Shown here: positions 1 through 12,675 of the stretch, piece by piece | How the letters are laid out: every line of letters begins with the position of its first letter | Numbering within the stretch: the stretch's first letter is position 1 | The notes under the pieces: generated by a model | Databases searched by the model: none | Told to the model about the DNA's origin: nothing | Seen by the model: the letters and a program-made list of their open reading frames with translations, nothing else | Program-made: the position numbers and the translations under genes | Source of the DNA: Epiperipatus broadwayi | Lineage: Eukaryota > Onychophora > Udeonychophora > Euonychophora > Peripatidae | Length of the DNA: 64,000 nucleotides | Assembly: GCA_028023455.1 (NCBI GenBank) | Contig: JAQFVV010000020.1 | Location: 8,231,092 to 8,295,091 of the forward strand | Direction: 5' to 3'

Positions 1-1039
1 ACCAGAGAGGAGTGAATTAAGTTTAAGTTTAGTAAATTTTATAATGTATTAATTTTATCTTCAGATTTATTATGAGTAATTTTTTTTTTTAAATTATAGA
101 TCAATTATATTTTTGAAATTAAAACATTAGAAGTAAATTCAAATAATATTAGATTTATGATTTTTGATTGAAATTTATAACTTTTTTATTTTATTTCTAG
201 CTCTATGATGAAATTTAGTGAAAAAATATATTTCGTTTTTATTACTGTTATTTTATTTGTTATTTCAATCATTTTTATTTTTTCTGGTACATCTGAAACA
301 AAATAATTTATTCTCTATTTTTAAATTTATGCTTTTTTAAATACTTAGAATAAAAAATAAATCAAAAAGCGCATAATGTTAAAAAAGAGAAACCAAACAA
401 AGTAGCCCCGCCTCCTTTTGTAATAAATACGGATTTATAAAGTGCACTTTTTCTTTTTTTGTTGTCGTGTGAAAAAAAAAACTTTTAAACTTTAAACTAA
501 TTTTTAATTCTACAATAAAACAAAAAAAAAATAAAATCTATTAATAGTTTGAATTGATATTGATTTATCAAATATTCATTATTGAAAATTAGATTTCTAG
601 TTATAATTTTAAAACTATTCTAAGATTATGAATCATTACATGGTAGAGGGTCGGAATCTAAAGGCAAGGTTCATGGATTTTGTTATTGTCTGGTGCTCGA
701 GAAAAATATTTTTATAGTCATTAACATATACTGTACTGCTTTTTTTCCCCCGCAATTTTTTCTTAAACAAAGCGTTATTATCAGTATTTATAGTTCTGAT
801 TTTCTGTCTGTATTCTTCAGAACTATAATTGCTAAAATAGTTAATTCTTATTCATATATTTATACACAGTTGCACTTTATACACTCACACATAATAATTA
901 TATATCATTTTATTTTTGATCTATTAACATAATTATTTTTATAACACGTGAACATTATTTGCAAGCATGTAAGTCTATTCATATTTGTGTTTAATATCAG
1001 ACGTGTATATATATATACATCTATGAAAGGAGTTTGCTA
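1..1039. other. AT-rich sequence, no gene seen
   Basis: Mostly A/T homopolymer runs and short AT dinucleotide tracts. The open frame at 693-932 is low-complexity, rich in Ile, Phe, Tyr and Ser, has no recognisable domain and is probably chance. Base composition shifts sharply to GC-richer sequence near 1040, where the RTE element begins. Confidence 0.6.
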
Positions 1040-1309
1040 TTAACTGAAAGGAGACCCTTTGATTCCTCTTGGAGGCCTTAAAGGAACCGAGCAGGGCAAA
1101 TTCCTAATGTCCACTCCATACGTTCTTGTCATTGCAGCTGTTATTACTATATGTTTATTCATATAGTATACGAACATGGATGGGCTGCTCACCAACACGC
1201 ATTAGCCAGCGTGGTGAGTTTATTGGCTTTTTACCTCTGAGTTTAAGATCAAGAAACACCATGGTCTTTCTTCTCAGTGCCTGATAAGGCAGAATGAATG
1301 TTTGTGTAA

Positions 1310-2611
1310 ATGATAAAGTTTTTTCCCAATTATACAATTATGACAGACAAAAATAAAGCATGGCCCTTAATCCCAGGAGGCTGTAAAGTCACCAATCAAG
1401 GCAGCGGTTGGTGGCCGAAGGTGGAGGGTGCTAAGAATATCCTGGAGGCGGACCCAGGCTGCCATTTGATGACGACTTTTTATTTAGGTACTTACAACTG
1501 CAGATCACTTTCAAGTGAAGGAAGATTGCAAGAATTAGAAGAAGAACTCTCTTATATTAAATGGGATATTATTGGACTTTGTGAAGTTAGAAGAAAAGGT
1601 GAAGAGACAATTGATTTAAAAAGTGGACATATGCTCTATTATAAAGGCACAAATATTGGAAATACAAGTGGAGTAGGATTCATTATAAATAAAAAGTGGA
1701 AGAACAATATTGTGGAGATTGATGGTGTATCAGACAGAGTGGCAAGATTAGTTATACAACTTAATAGCAGATATCAAATGCAGATAATTCAGGTTTATGC
1801 CCCAACAAGTTCTCACAGTGATGAAGTAGTAGAAGATTTTTATATGGATGTACAAAAGGCTTTTGATCAGAGTAAACAACATTTTAAAATTGTTATGGGA
1901 GATTTTAATGCTAGAATTGGTAAACAAATGAAAGATGAAAGTGTTGTAGGTAATTTTGGTTATGGTAATAGAAATGAGAGAGGACATAGACTTGTGGAGT
2001 TTGCAGAGAAGGAAAAACTTTATATTATGAATTCTTTTTTTGAGAAAAATGTTAGAAGGAAATGGACATGGAAGCATCCAAATGGAGGTACAGCAGAATT
2101 GGATTATATTTTGACTAACAGGAAATACATATTTCAAGATTGTAATGTTCTTAATAAATTTAACACAGGAAGTGATCATCGATTAGTAAGGGGTAAGATA
2201 CATGTTAATGTAAAACTAGAGAGACAAAAATTATTAAGAAAAACTATATTTACAGTTGATATTCCTAATCTTCAGAAACATTCTAATGAATTTAAATTAG
2301 AACTTACAAATCGGTTTCAAGTATTAGTAGATTTTGAACATGATTCAGATTTGAATGAAATTAATATGAAAATAACTGATACACTTTTAAAAACTGCAAC
2401 AAAGATAGCTGGTAGAAAAAAGCAGCAATTGACTAATAAAATTTCTACTGAGACTAGAGAACTTATGAAGAAAAGAAGGAATATGAAGATATGCAAGAAT
2501 GATGCATTAAAAAGAATTGAATATCTCGAATTTTGTAAAATGGTGCGGAAAAGAGTTGAAAATGATATAAGAAAGTATAACTGTGAACTAGCAAGAAAAG
2601 CTGTAGAATAA
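1310..2611 (+). CDS. RTE LINE endonuclease domain (N-terminal part of broken ORF)
   Basis: Encodes the apurinic-type endonuclease that nicks the target DNA and primes reverse transcription. The 433-residue frame shows the family motifs in order: an Asn in TYNCRS (about residue 60), a catalytic Glu in CEVRR (about 90), [13 protein letters not shown] (about 196), a TW..P segment with DYIL, and GSDHRLV (about 287). An alternative, perhaps truer, start is the Met at 1340. After the nuclease comes a charged Lys/Arg-rich linker, then the frame ends at TAA 2609-2611. In related elements endonuclease and reverse transcriptase form one protein of about 1,000 residues. The reverse transcriptase continues in the next frame, so one small indel at about 2603-2627 explains the break. 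A minus-strand frame at 1748-2179 is a shadow. Confidence 0.85.
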   Translation: MIKFFPNYTIMTDKNKAWPLIPGGCKVTNQGSGWWPKVEGAKNILEADPGCHLMTTFYLGTYNCRSLSSEGRLQELEEELSYIKWDIIGLCEVRRKGEETIDLKSGHMLYYKGTNIGNTSGVGFIINKKWKNNIVEIDGVSDRVARLVIQLNSRYQMQIIQVYAPTSSHSDEVVEDFYMDVQKAFDQSKQHFKIVMGDFNARIGKQMKDESVVGNFGYGNRNERGHRLVEFAEKEKLYIMNSFFEKNVRRKWTWKHPNGGTAELDYILTNRKYIFQDCNVLNKFNTGSDHRLVRGKIHVNVKLERQKLLRKTIFTVDIPNLQKHSNEFKLELTNRFQVLVDFEHDSDLNEINMKITDTLLKTATKIAGRKKQQLTNKISTETRELMKKRRNMKICKNDALKRIEYLEFCKMVRKRVENDIRKYNCELARKAVE

Positions 2612-2627
2612 AATAAAAGTCTTAAGA

Positions 2628-4292
2628 ATGGAACATTTTGGTATTGGTAGGAAATTTATATCTGCAATAAGGAAAAAAGATGGAATTATTACTAAAAAGA
2701 GGGATGACATTATGAAATTGGTAGAAGATTTTTATCAAGAATTATATAGTAATAAAGAACAAGTACCTCCTATATCTATTACATCTTCCGAATTGCCCAG
2801 AATTTTAAATGAAGAAGTGAGAAATGCAATTAAATGTATGAAAAAAGGAAAGGCTCCAGGTAATGATGGAATTATAATTGATATATTAAAAGAAGCAGGT
2901 GAAGAAACAGAAAAAATATTAGCAAAGTTATATACCAAATGTCTAAATGATAAAGATGTACCGGATGATTGGAAGAATGCAGTAATAATATTAATATTTA
3001 AAAAAGGTGATAAAGAAGATTTTAGAAATTACAGACCTATCAGCCTTTTATCAGTTTTATATAAAATTTTTACCAAGATAATTACAACTCGTCTACAGAG
3101 AACCTTGGATTTTCACCAACCAAGAGAACAAGCTGGATTTAAAAGTGGTTTTAGTACAGTAGATCATATTCAAGTATTGAGAGAAGTTATAGAAAGGACA
3201 AATGAATATGAGTTGTCATTATGTTTTGGATTTGTAGATTATGAAAAGGCATTTGATTCTATAAACATTTCTTCAGTGATTAAAGCATTGGATCATCAAG
3301 GTATAGATCCAGGATATTGTCATATTTTAAAGAATATTTATAAAAATGCAACAGCAACAATTAGATTACATAATGATACTGGGAAAGTCAACATTGAGAA
3401 ATGTATAAGACAAGGTGACTCCATATCTCCAAAACTTTTTACAGCAGTGCTGCAAGAAGTATTTTGTGGATTAAAATGGGAAACTAAAGGAGTGAAAGTA
3501 AATGGAGATTATTTAAGTCATTTAGATTTCGCAGATGATGTAGTTGTTTTTGCAAATAATGCTTCCGAGCTGCAGGAAATGTTGCAGGAGTTATCAGATG
3601 AAAGTAGGAAAGTAGGACTAAAGATAAATGTTAAAAAGACTAAAGTAATGTTTAATCGATTTGCTCCAAATATGAAAATAAAGATTGATTATGATGAATT
3701 AGAAGAAGTTAAGAGTTACAAATATATTGGTCAGATTATTAATACAGATGGAAACATAATAGAGGAAATTAATCATAGAATTAAACTTGGTTGGAGTGCT
3801 TTTGGTAGAAATAACTTGATATTAAAAGGAAATATGCCTATGTGTTTGAAAAGAAAGGTTTTTAACAAATGTGTTTTACCAGTTCTTACTTATGGATCTG
3901 AGACTTGGACACTTAATAGAAGATCAATACAGAGACTTCAGATCACTCAAAGAAGTATGGAGAGATGTATGTTGGGAGTAACAAGAAGAGATCGAAAACG
4001 CAATGTATGGGTAAGAGAACAAACAGGTGTTACTGACCTCATTGAAAAAATTAAAAGATTGAAGTGGAGTTGGGCTGGACATATTGCTAGAAGAGATGAT
4101 AATAGATGGACAATTGAAATTTTAAACTGGATTCCAAGAGATTGTAAAAGACCCAGAAGGAGACCACATGTAAGATGGATGGATGAAATAAGAAAATGTG
4201 TAGGAGTGATGTGGAGAAGAGAAGCTAAAGATCGGAGAAGATGGATTAAACTTGGAGAGACCTTCATCCTGCAGTGGATTGATAATGGTTGA
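2628..4292 (+). CDS. RTE LINE reverse transcriptase domain (C-terminal part of broken ORF)
   Basis: 554 residues of reverse transcriptase, the enzyme that copies element RNA at the nicked target. Visible motifs: APGNDGI in the fingers, [19 protein letters not shown], motif [11 protein letters not shown] (about residue 203), RQGDSISP, and the catalytic FADD in [10 protein letters not shown] (about residue 300). The thumb follows, then the C-terminal tail typical of RTE proteins ([10 protein letters not shown], a Trp/Arg-rich segment and a final acidic/aromatic stretch). The Met at 2628 is only the first Met in the frame. The frame is open back to about 2607, so this is the continuation of the preceding endonuclease frame, not a separate gene. 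No internal stop is seen, so the copy is young or only lightly decayed. Frames at 2735-2938 and 3947-4267 minus are shadows. Confidence 0.88.
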   Translation: MEHFGIGRKFISAIRKKDGIITKKRDDIMKLVEDFYQELYSNKEQVPPISITSSELPRILNEEVRNAIKCMKKGKAPGNDGIIIDILKEAGEETEKILAKLYTKCLNDKDVPDDWKNAVIILIFKKGDKEDFRNYRPISLLSVLYKIFTKIITTRLQRTLDFHQPREQAGFKSGFSTVDHIQVLREVIERTNEYELSLCFGFVDYEKAFDSINISSVIKALDHQGIDPGYCHILKNIYKNATATIRLHNDTGKVNIEKCIRQGDSISPKLFTAVLQEVFCGLKWETKGVKVNGDYLSHLDFADDVVVFANNASELQEMLQELSDESRKVGLKINVKKTKVMFNRFAPNMKIKIDYDELEEVKSYKYIGQIINTDGNIIEEINHRIKLGWSAFGRNNLILKGNMPMCLKRKVFNKCVLPVLTYGSETWTLNRRSIQRLQITQRSMERCMLGVTRRDRKRNVWVREQTGVTDLIEKIKRLKWSWAGHIARRDDNRWTIEILNWIPRDCKRPRRRPHVRWMDEIRKCVGVMWRREAKDRRRWIKLGETFILQWIDNG

Positions 4293-4310
4293 TAATGATG
4301 ATGTGTGGAA

Positions 4311-5365
4311 ATGTAATAGTATTCATATTAAATGTTCTACATAAAACTTTGTAACTATACAAAATGAATAAAAATAATTGATCAATAAACGCATTAAATT
4401 TTTAATAATTATTACATATGAATATACATAGTCAATATCTAATCATATTAGAAGTATACTTTAGTATCCATCTGTATAATTCAATGTTATAAATGTGGAT
4501 ATTAATTATCCCATTTATTAGGAAATATGAGTGTTTCACATATTGATCTGGAAGATTTATAGTAAATGGGAGCTTAAGATTTGTTATATGTTTAGAAAAG
4601 TGCATTACAAATTTTAATTGGTTACATATCTATATACTAATAGATCTATATTCATATAGAGTATTCATGTGAAAGTTTCTTTTTTATTATATAACTGTTA
4701 TTATTTTGTTGTTGTTTTTTTTACTTATAATACTCAGTGCCTCAAATTCTGACTCTACTCCGGATGATTATTTGTTTGATTTTTCCAGGCTGCTCTAAGA
4801 TACATTTATTATTTTGTAATAATCTTCTACATTGATGGCTATCCCCTTTTTTTCCCACCATGAACGTTGCCAAGTTTTTCTAATTAATTAGATAATTACA
4901 TGATATCACCAAAATAGTCAATTTGAACCTAATCATTTGTGCTTTAAGTAAACAGTTCAGATATAGTCTAATTAATTGATCATTGATCCATTCTATCCAC
5001 TGTCCATTGATTTATCAAATATTTTTACATCACAGCTCAAAAACATTATTATATTTTCTATTCCTTTTTCTGTACAATTTTCACATAGATTATCATAGGA
5101 AACATCATGGCCTGAACTATTTATTTTTAAAGATGTGATCATAAAAATGTTGTCGATGAATGATGCAATGAGGCAAAAATTGTTAACGTATTTAGAAGTT
5201 ATCATAATCAAAACCTTTGTTTTCTCCTTATGTTTAGATATAAATCCAATCTTTTTATTCTATTCTTTAAGTTTTTTAATAGGCATCTTGACAACTTATC
5301 TATTCTCAGCTAAGTGTAGTTCTATATAACTTAACAGCTTCTTGAATTGTTGAAGTACAGTCTTA
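4311..5365. other. AT-rich sequence, no gene seen
   Basis: No motif-bearing reading frame. Two overlapping opposite-strand frames at 4993-5211 and 5135-5329 are hydrophobic, low-complexity and not related to anything I recognise. Confidence 0.5.
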
Positions 5366-5369
5366 TATT

Positions 5370-5575
5370 ACAGTAATATTGATAGTTTTATTTATAAAAC
5401 AAACTATTATCACTCATCCATTCAAGGATTATATTCAATGATAGTTTCAGATGAAAGTTTGCAGTTATTAAAGTAATATTGATAGTTTCATCTATAAAAT
5501 TAAACTGATATCACTCAAACATTCAAGGATTATATCCAATGGTAGTTTCTGACAATAAAAGTCTGTAGCCCGAAT
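5370..5575. repeat. Two-unit tandem duplication, about 100 bp each
   Basis: The segment beginning AGTAATATTGATAGTTT and running through CATTCAAGGATTATAT and the following ATAGTTTC block occurs twice in succession (about 5371-5470 and 5474-5570) with scattered differences. It is a local direct duplication with no coding sign. Confidence 0.6.
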
Positions 5576-5928
5576 AGTATATTATATTTCTCTTGATCCA
5601 ATAAAATTTCAGTCCATCTTATTTTATTAGCTTCTCAGATAGTGATATGTATACAATCCATTTCCATCTTGACTTTATCAAGTTTTTCTTGATTCACAAT
5701 TTATAAATTTAAATACCAATCTTTCAACTCTAGGTATTTTTCTTCTTTGCAGAAATATTGAGATCTAAACCATATTCATTCTATATAAGTCTAGCACATG
5801 GAACAATATTTTTAATTTTTCTTTAGTGAATGCCTTGAAACATGAAGATCCATTATTCAGCACTATAGTATTATTCAGTTTTCATCACAGAATCACCATT
5901 TCCCATGCTTACAAAAGCTGCTAAAACT

Positions 5929-6214
5929 GTGACAAACTCTCCATACAGTAGTGCCACCCAGTGCAAGCCATAGTAATCAATGGATGCAAAAAGATTTGTG
6001 CATAAATTCCTAACTGGTGATTATTCATCCAATATCCCAGATTAATTTCTATGTTATGGCAAAGCTCCTCACTGGTGAAAGCCACAATCTAGAAACTAGT
6101 TTGGAAATATTGGATGAGTAGGCACTAGATCAAGATTTTGTGTACAAACCTTCTTGAAACCACTGATTACTCTGACTTGCACTGGGTGGCACTACTATAT
6201 GGAAAATTTGTCAC
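5929..6214. mobile_element. Foldback element, family FB1
   Basis: An inverted repeat begins GTGACAAACTCTCCATACAG at 5929. It ends with the near-complement, whose reverse complement begins GTGACAAATTTTCCATATAG, at 6214. The arms read inwards through a shared block (GTGCCACCCAGTGCAAG, then AATCAATGGATG-like sequence). The same arm occurs at 17.7, 19.7, 35.5, 47.5 and 61.7 kb. No open frame is present, so this is a non-autonomous, MITE-like element. Confidence 0.7.
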
Positions 6215-7124
6215 TTTTATCATTCTGTTTTATTATATATAAGAGTAATTTGTGATTGTGTTCTCTTGCATAGTTTGAAGTGATGTTTATCTGCTGGTAT
6301 GACAACTGCTAGCTAATATAAACATTAGTAATAAAACATTAAGAAATAAACAAAAAAAGGACAAGAATGGACTGACAAAAAATAGAAATAAGCTAATAAA
6401 GTTAAAAAAAACAGTATCGACTCTCTTCATGAAAATTATTAGAAAAAAGAAGACAATACTCTATGCAGATTTCAGTATAAAATGAGAACTAATAAATAAA
6501 TAAAAATAACTTTACCTGATTGATTGTAGCACATTGTTAGAAAAGAGAAAACAATACTCATATAGATGTTAATATGAAATAATAAATATAATTAAAAAAA
6601 AACTACCTATTTGTTGCGCATCACTTACGAGTATTAATTTACAAATATCTTTTATCTACTACTATTTATTTAGTGGTGTGATATCTCTATATAGTATATA
6701 TGAGTGGGTATTCTACAAATATATATATATATTTACATACATAAACTTACCAATAGGTTCAGTAACTGTTCAGTTATATATATAAACACGTGTTTGGGTA
6801 GGGGGGGGGATTGCAATACAAATCATTTTATATACTTGTGCATTATAAAAGATCACAAAAAGCAATCATTTTTAATATGAAGTATGCATACAACAAAAGA
6901 ATAAACCAAAACTTTAGAGATATGCAAAAAAAATTGAATAATGGTTAAAAAAAACACATTTAGCAATTAATGTTATGTAGTTTATATATATAACCAATGA
7001 TGTATTTTCTTTAAATTCATTTTATTTTTTGAGTTTTGAATGTAAACATACATGATTCATCTGTTTGCCTTATTACATATACTATTGTTTTTAATACCAA
7101 ATTCCCATCTTGTGTAAGATTGAG
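6215..7124. other. AT-rich spacer with short microsatellites
   Basis: Contains short (AT)n tracts near 6717-6732 and 6775-6783 and a nine-G run near 6801. No coding or RNA gene evidence. Confidence 0.5.
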
Positions 7125-7685
7125 TAATCAATAGATGTTAAATAATAGTGCTTAATAAATCTCTGTGCAATATAATCATATCTGCATTCCCCAAACTAGT
7201 CTTCAGCCCATGGCTTATATCAGTAAGGAGTTTTGGATCTGGATTTAGTGTACCTGGATTTTTTGAATATAATGCCCAACTTCTCATAGATTTGAAACCC
7301 ATTCAGTGCCTATATATTCTGGTGCCATCACTTTTTAATAATTGTAGACCCTATATTACTTGGCCGAATTATTATAAAAATTACAAAACTTCACACAGTC
7401 TATACTTATACATTTTTCAATACCCAAATTTATTTATTCACTTCAATACTGAAGCTTTGTGTAAGTTTGAATAATAGGATGCTTCATGGTAAAAAAAAAG
7501 AAATAAAGAATGGGTGAATGAGGGTAGATCAAAAAAGTCCAGGTACACTAGATGCAAATGCAAAGTTCCTCACTGATGAAAAGTAAGGATGTGAAACTAG
7601 TCTGAAAATATAGATAGGACAAAACTTAATAGGGAATTATTAAGCATTACTATCAAGTATTTATTGATTACTTAAGTTTACAATA
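7125..7685. mobile_element. Degenerate FB1-like inverted repeat
   Basis: The left arm (about 7125-7265) carries GAGTAATCAATAGATG, CCCCAAACTAGTCTTCAG and ATCAGTAAGGAG, all diverged from the FB1 arm. The right arm (about 7545-7685) carries the same blocks in reverse orientation, including CTCACTGATGAAAAGTAAGG, GAAACTAGTCTG and TTATTGATTACTT. The reading frame at 7148-7474 is internal to this repeat and is probably not a gene. Confidence 0.5.
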
Positions 7686-8739
7686 GGGGGCAGAAGTGGA
7701 ATAGGAGAAATTTTGAGGTTGCATTTTAACCTACTTTCCTGTTCTGACGTTTTTACTCTTGCTGAAAGGTAAGTTGAAGTTTATTTACTTTTTTATGCGA
7801 GTAATCATCTGAGATCATCGATACAAAGATTGTTTGCTTGTTGTATGAAAGTGGATAGTAAATTGTGATCAAGAGAGATAGATATAATTGAATTCGGAAA
7901 GATCAGGAATTGTTAACATTTAGAAAGTGTTTTGTTTGCCATTTTAAAATAGGAAGTAAAAAAAAATGTGTTAATATAAGAATATTTTATAAGTAAGTTG
8001 TATGTAAGATTAGTTGGTTTTTTAATAAGTTTTTTACTAAAGAATTTTTTAAATTTAAGAAAGGGAGTGATTTATTTGAGGAAAAAAGATAATGTTTTGG
8101 AGGTCTATGGTCAGAAAACACATGGTTATTGATCGATCATCATTAAAAGAAAGTAAAGTTTTATCTTTTCATGCAAAGGAGTTTGAAGAGTAGGAGTGGA
8201 AGCATGAAATAAAATATAAAGTATGTGACTTGGAAAATAAGGAATATGGATTGCATTTGTATTCCACAATGCATATATAATGGTTAGAAAGAAATTAGGC
8301 AGACTGTGGTAGACTGTATTGTACGTGATGAGGTTTATCACTTGAAATGTTTAAATAAGACTAAGAAGAATGTAACAGGTTTATAGTTATGTACACAATG
8401 TGGAAATGTGATAAAAGAGGTAAAAATTGGTTTCAAGAGAAAATTGGTTTTAAGAGAAAGTCAAGAGAAATGGAGCAAAATGTAATTGAGGAAGATGTGA
8501 TAGAAAATGTTTTTAGTCGAGTGATAGGAGATATGAGTGGAAAAATTAGTAGTGAAAGGAGATAGTTAGCTAAAAAATAAGTAAAATAGAGGGAAAGGAT
8601 ATAGAAGCAAAATTTAAATCATTAGAATATAAAGTGTGAGCAGATGAAGGAATTATTGAGTAGTAATGATAAGGAAGAAATAGATAAGGAAGTCCAGAAG
8701 GTGGTAGAAAATGTTACAGATAAAGCTGAGAATGTAGAA

Positions 8740-10560
8740 TGAGACAGTATTGATAGGAGATTTACTAATTAGAGAATGTGAAGATATAATTGCAAGGGAA
8801 AATAGAAACATGTATATAAGAGTATGTGTGCCTGGAGTTAGAATTAGATATGTTACAGATAAAGTAAAGAAGCAAGGGAGTAGACAGTTATATGTGGTTT
8901 TTATAGATATAGAGAAGGCATATGATAGAGTAAATATAAATAAATTATGAGTAAGTTTAATAAATTTGGGAGTGGCAAGAGCTTTAGTTGATATTATTAA
9001 GAAATTATATGAAAATAATTACTATAGGTATCAATTAGGGAATAAAGAATCAGTTAGTTAAAAATGGGGCGAGACTAAGGCAAAGATGCCATATGTATTT
9101 TGTTTTTGTTGTATTTGAGAGAAATGGAGAGAGCAATAGAAAGACTAAGAAGAAAGGTAGAGATACCATTAATAAGTGACAAGGGATTATATTCATTGTT
9201 GGGTCTTTTATTTGTGGATAATGTCTTTTTGTGCATGTAAAGAAGGGAAGATATGAAAGTTATGCTGAGGACATGTGCTAGGATGGATGAAGAGATGGGG
9301 ATTAAATTTAGTGAAAAAAAATCAAAAGTAATGATGATTAATATTGCGGAAAGAGAAGACAGAGAATTTTTATTGGGGGATATAAATTTAAGTGTGGTGA
9401 ATAGATATAACTATTTGGGAATCATCTTAAGTAATCAGAAAAATTGCTTGGATAAATGAGAGAAAAAATTGATAAATGAAGCGAAAAAAAAAGAGAAAGA
9501 GATTAATAAAGAAATTAACAGTGTCCTCATATAATAAGTAGGCTCTAGGTAAAATTGTATGGAAGGGAATGGCAGTAGCAGAGTTAACATATGGTAATGA
9601 TGCATTTTGTATTAGTAAAGGGTTATTAGATACTTAGAAAAAGTACAAAGACAAGTAGGAAGACATGCATTAGATGCAGATGTGTGGACAGCAAAGGAGG
9701 TAATTCAAGGAGAAATGGGATCAAGTTTTTATATAAGAGATGCAAAAAGCAAAACGAAAATGTTTGGTAGATTGTAGTTTATGGATAATAAAATAATAGC
9801 CAAAATAGTATTTAATTGAGTTATGAATAAAGAGCAAGCAACACAATGGGTGAGAAAGGTAATGCAATATGCAGATGATTTGGATAAAGAATTTATGTTA
9901 GTATACTTATTTAAAAGGTGGGATGATTGTGTTAGGAAAATTGTTGAGTGTTATAGGGTTAAGGATTGGGATAGAAGAATAAATGCATTAATAAAGAATA
10001 GGGAGTTGGAGAGATGGAGAATAAAAAGAGTTTAAATATATATAGAAGTACACAGAATATTGGGTGTGAGTTAATTTATGATAATAGCAAGGAAAGTACT
10101 TTACTGTTTAAGGCTGGAACGGGATCTTTAGCAACAAAGAAATAAACACGTAAATGGAAAAATGTGAGTGATTTAGTCTGCAAGTTGTATAAGGAAGGCA
10201 TAGAAAATATTAAGCATCTGTTAAGTGAATGTAAATGCCAGAAAGCAGAAAGGGTACAAATAATGAAGTTGTGGAAGAATAAGTATAAACAAAGTGATTT
10301 TACAGAAAGTGGATTATTTGTTTTTATGCTGGGTTTGGGGAAAAATAAGGGGGATTTAGATATAAAGGGTATGGAATTGACAGATTATGTTGTGGAAATG
10401 GGATGGAGAAGAATATGGGAAAACTTAGAGTGGAGAATGGAAAGGGAAGTTAAAGTGGCTACAGGTTTCTCTGGGTATACTTGCTGAGAGATTCCTGACT
10501 CCATATAAGGAGAAGGCACAGTGTATCACATCACTTATTTGCTATTAAAAAATAACGTAG
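8740..10560 (+). pseudogene. LINE family B, decayed reverse transcriptase and C-terminal domain
   Basis: Five or more short frames together follow one reverse transcriptase. 8750-8950 has the motif A block YVVFIDIEKAYDRV. About 9100-9180 matches a VLYLREMERAIERL-like segment. At about 9205-9230 the catalytic box reads FVDN instead of FADD. 9253-9459 is the thumb (MDEEMGIKFSEKKSKVM, then YNYLGIIL). 9823-10035 is part of the linker. 10164-10487 is the C-terminal domain with a CxxC, x7, H, x4, C-like knuckle (CKLYKEGIENIKHLLSEC, first pair degraded to C..Y). Such C-terminal knuckles are known in Jockey, I and R1-type LINEs. The endonuclease half is missing or unrecognisable upstream. Stops and frame changes are frequent, so it is dead. 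A second copy lies at 18130-19640 on the minus strand. Confidence 0.75.
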
Positions 10561-10663
10561 TCAAGCATTGGAGGTCGAGAGGTCAGCACAGCGCCTTACA
10601 AGCAGTTGTCCCTGGTTAGCGGGTTCGCTTTCCGGCCGATGCTATGACTCATAAAAAAAAAAA
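10561..10663 (+). mobile_element. tRNA-derived SINE, type 2
   Basis: A copy of about 100 bp starting GCATTGGAGGTCGAGAGG (A-box region), with an anticodon-stem-like block GCGCCTTACAAGCAGTT, a B box in GCGGGTTCGCTTTCC, and the 3' end GATGCTATGACTCAT followed by an A-rich tail at about 10652-10663. It has a longer variable region than type 1 and no non-tRNA body. The same structure occurs at 20076, 23860 (minus), 29761 and 36950 (minus). Confidence 0.75.
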
Positions 10664-12572
10664 CAACAACGTATAATCTGTTTTGAGAACTATTTATTTA
10701 GTTATATAAATTTGAAAATAGAAATCATTTTATATATATACAAAAAGATGAAAACCAGACCACACAAATATTTAATAAAAAGTATTTCGTTTTTTAATTT
10801 TTTACGTATATATAAAATTAATGGTATATCCCAAAGTTATTAGACCTGCAAAGTTATTGAAGTTCTTTTTCTAGTAATTTTTTTCCTTTTCATTGAAAAA
10901 GCTTATATCCAGTAGTTATTTTTAGCAGTTTAATATTAGAATCTAATATTTCTTAATGAAAAAAAAATGTTAGAAATTTTGCTATATTGACATTTTCTTC
11001 TATAACAAAATTGAAAATTTTCCTTCGTGTTGAAATACAATCTCTCTAGATTTTCTTTATGTATCGTTATTTACTTTTGGAAAAGTAATTTTTTTAAAGT
11101 TACTTGTCTGTTTGATGTTTTTTTTTTTTTTGTAGTTAGACTTTCTTATAATTGTCTTATGTAATTGGTTCACGGATGGAGTGAATTATTTAATGAAAAG
11201 GTTTTATAATAGGACAATTGAAAAGTCGTCAAAAACTGTCAAAAATAAATGAAAAATAAAAAATATTTATTTGAAAGATTATCTGTAAATTCATAGTTAA
11301 AAAAATTTTTTTTTTTTTTTAAAAAGACATGTATTTATTTGTAAAAATTAAAAGGTGCAGTTGTACAATAATTTAAATGTATATGAATACAGTTAGGTTT
11401 ATTTTATATTTGAACGGTAAACAAATATAGTATTGATATTGAAGTGAAAATATTCAATTGATAAAAAGGTGTTTACCATTTATTTTTTTTTAGCGTTATT
11501 ATTATTATTTTTAAAATAATTGGCTTATGTACTTTTTTGTTGTTCATGTTAAAAAATAATAATATATATATAGTATTAACTTATAAATTAATTGAATATA
11601 AAATTTTACATTATAATATTGGGAGTACTCTCTCCTTTTCATTTTTTATTTCTGGGGGTTGTTAGAAAAGTCTTTTCTTTGCAGTCGGATATTTAAAAGC
11701 ACATAATGGATGGAAGTGTGGAGCCAAAGAAGGTACATTTCTGAAATCAATAGTGCATGACTAATTTGAAACTAGATGGTGAACTAAATAATATGCACAC
11801 TACACCTGTTATCAGCAACACTAACTATGAAATATAATTTAGAAATACAAATATTTATAAAATTAAATCGAAAGCTGGACAAAACAAATTTTTAATTTTT
11901 GATTAATTTTAATAAAAAGGTTCAACATTATTTATAGATTTGTAAAAATATCAAACTCATTAAGCATAATGTTTATATGTGAAAAATGCTTTTTCAAACT
12001 CAACAGCTTATTGTTAAATAATGGAGAATTTTTGCCTCCCTTCTACAAAATATTAGTTAATCTATAATTTATTCTATCTTCTGACTATGTAATTGTTGCA
12101 TTGAACACAAAACTCAAATTATGGCTATTTCTAATCATTATACCAAATGAATAGTTAGTTGTTCAGATGTTCAAGTCCTAGAAAAAACAGGCTGAGCCTT
12201 GATCCATAACTTTTATTTCTTATGTCTATCATTCTGTCATTGTTCAAAATTACATAGAATAAATCAGGTGGATAGTTTTTTAGAAGATCATACCTGAAGC
12301 ATTAAACAGAGCTTCGATCCAGGAATGTTTAGATTTTAAATTTTTTGCTCTAACCCTACTCCAGTTTAAATAAAACTGATATTTTTTACTTTTAAATCTA
12401 AAAGCTTAAAACATAATCATGCTTAATTCAAGTTTAAATATATTTTTTCCAGTCTTATCTAAACATATACTAAGCCTTAATAAATTTAAAAATGTATGAA
12501 AAGACATTATTAAATACAAAAAAATTTAACTACTCCGTAACTGGAAGCCTCACAAGCATTAATAAACATTTT
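10664..12572. other. AT-rich sequence, no gene seen
   Basis: Long A and T homopolymers and short AT repeats. No repeat family named elsewhere in this annotation is evident and no frame carries motifs. Confidence 0.5.
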
Positions 12573-12587
12573 ATAGGTGGAATATAT

Positions 12588-12675
12588 TCAAATGGAAGTC
12601 AATCTCCGATAAAGTTGCATTATCTGAGATTGACTTCCATTTGAATAATTTCAAAGTTTTCAGCGCTTTATAATA
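12588..12675. mobile_element. Small hairpin insertion with 15-bp flanking direct repeat
   Basis: A 26-bp inverted repeat (12587-12612 and 12620-12645, one mismatch, 7-nt loop AGTTGCA) begins TTCAAATGGAAGTCAATCTC. The direct repeat ATAGGTGGAATATAT flanks the segment at 12573-12587 and 12676-12690. The layout looks like a hairpin-bearing insertion with a target-site duplication, although the hairpin overlaps the left repeat by one base. Confidence 0.55.

Larger units (their letters stand above)
1040..4310 (+). mobile_element. Near full-length RTE-type LINE
   Basis: Non-LTR retrotransposon of about 3.3 kb, the usual RTE length. It has a GC-richer leader (about 1040-1310), then an AP-like endonuclease frame, then a reverse transcriptase frame, and ends in a short TGA/TGATGA-type repeat near 4285-4305, a typical RTE 3' end. 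Two more 3' portions of this family lie in the window (16875-17600 minus, 54783-54983 plus), which confirms the 3' boundary because both stop at the same TGATGA-like tail. I could not find a convincing target-site duplication; RTE elements often have poor ones. The leader start is judged from the composition change only. Confidence 0.85.

Noticed and set aside
1748-2179. 143-residue minus-strand frame in the RTE endonuclease region
   Set aside because: Shadow of the coding strand; no motif of its own.
3947-4267. 106-residue minus-strand frame in the RTE reverse transcriptase
   Set aside because: Shadow of the C-terminal RTE tail; the same shadow appears at 54764-54985.
7148-7474. 108-residue frame
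   Set aside because: Overlaps the degenerate FB1 inverted repeat; no motif.
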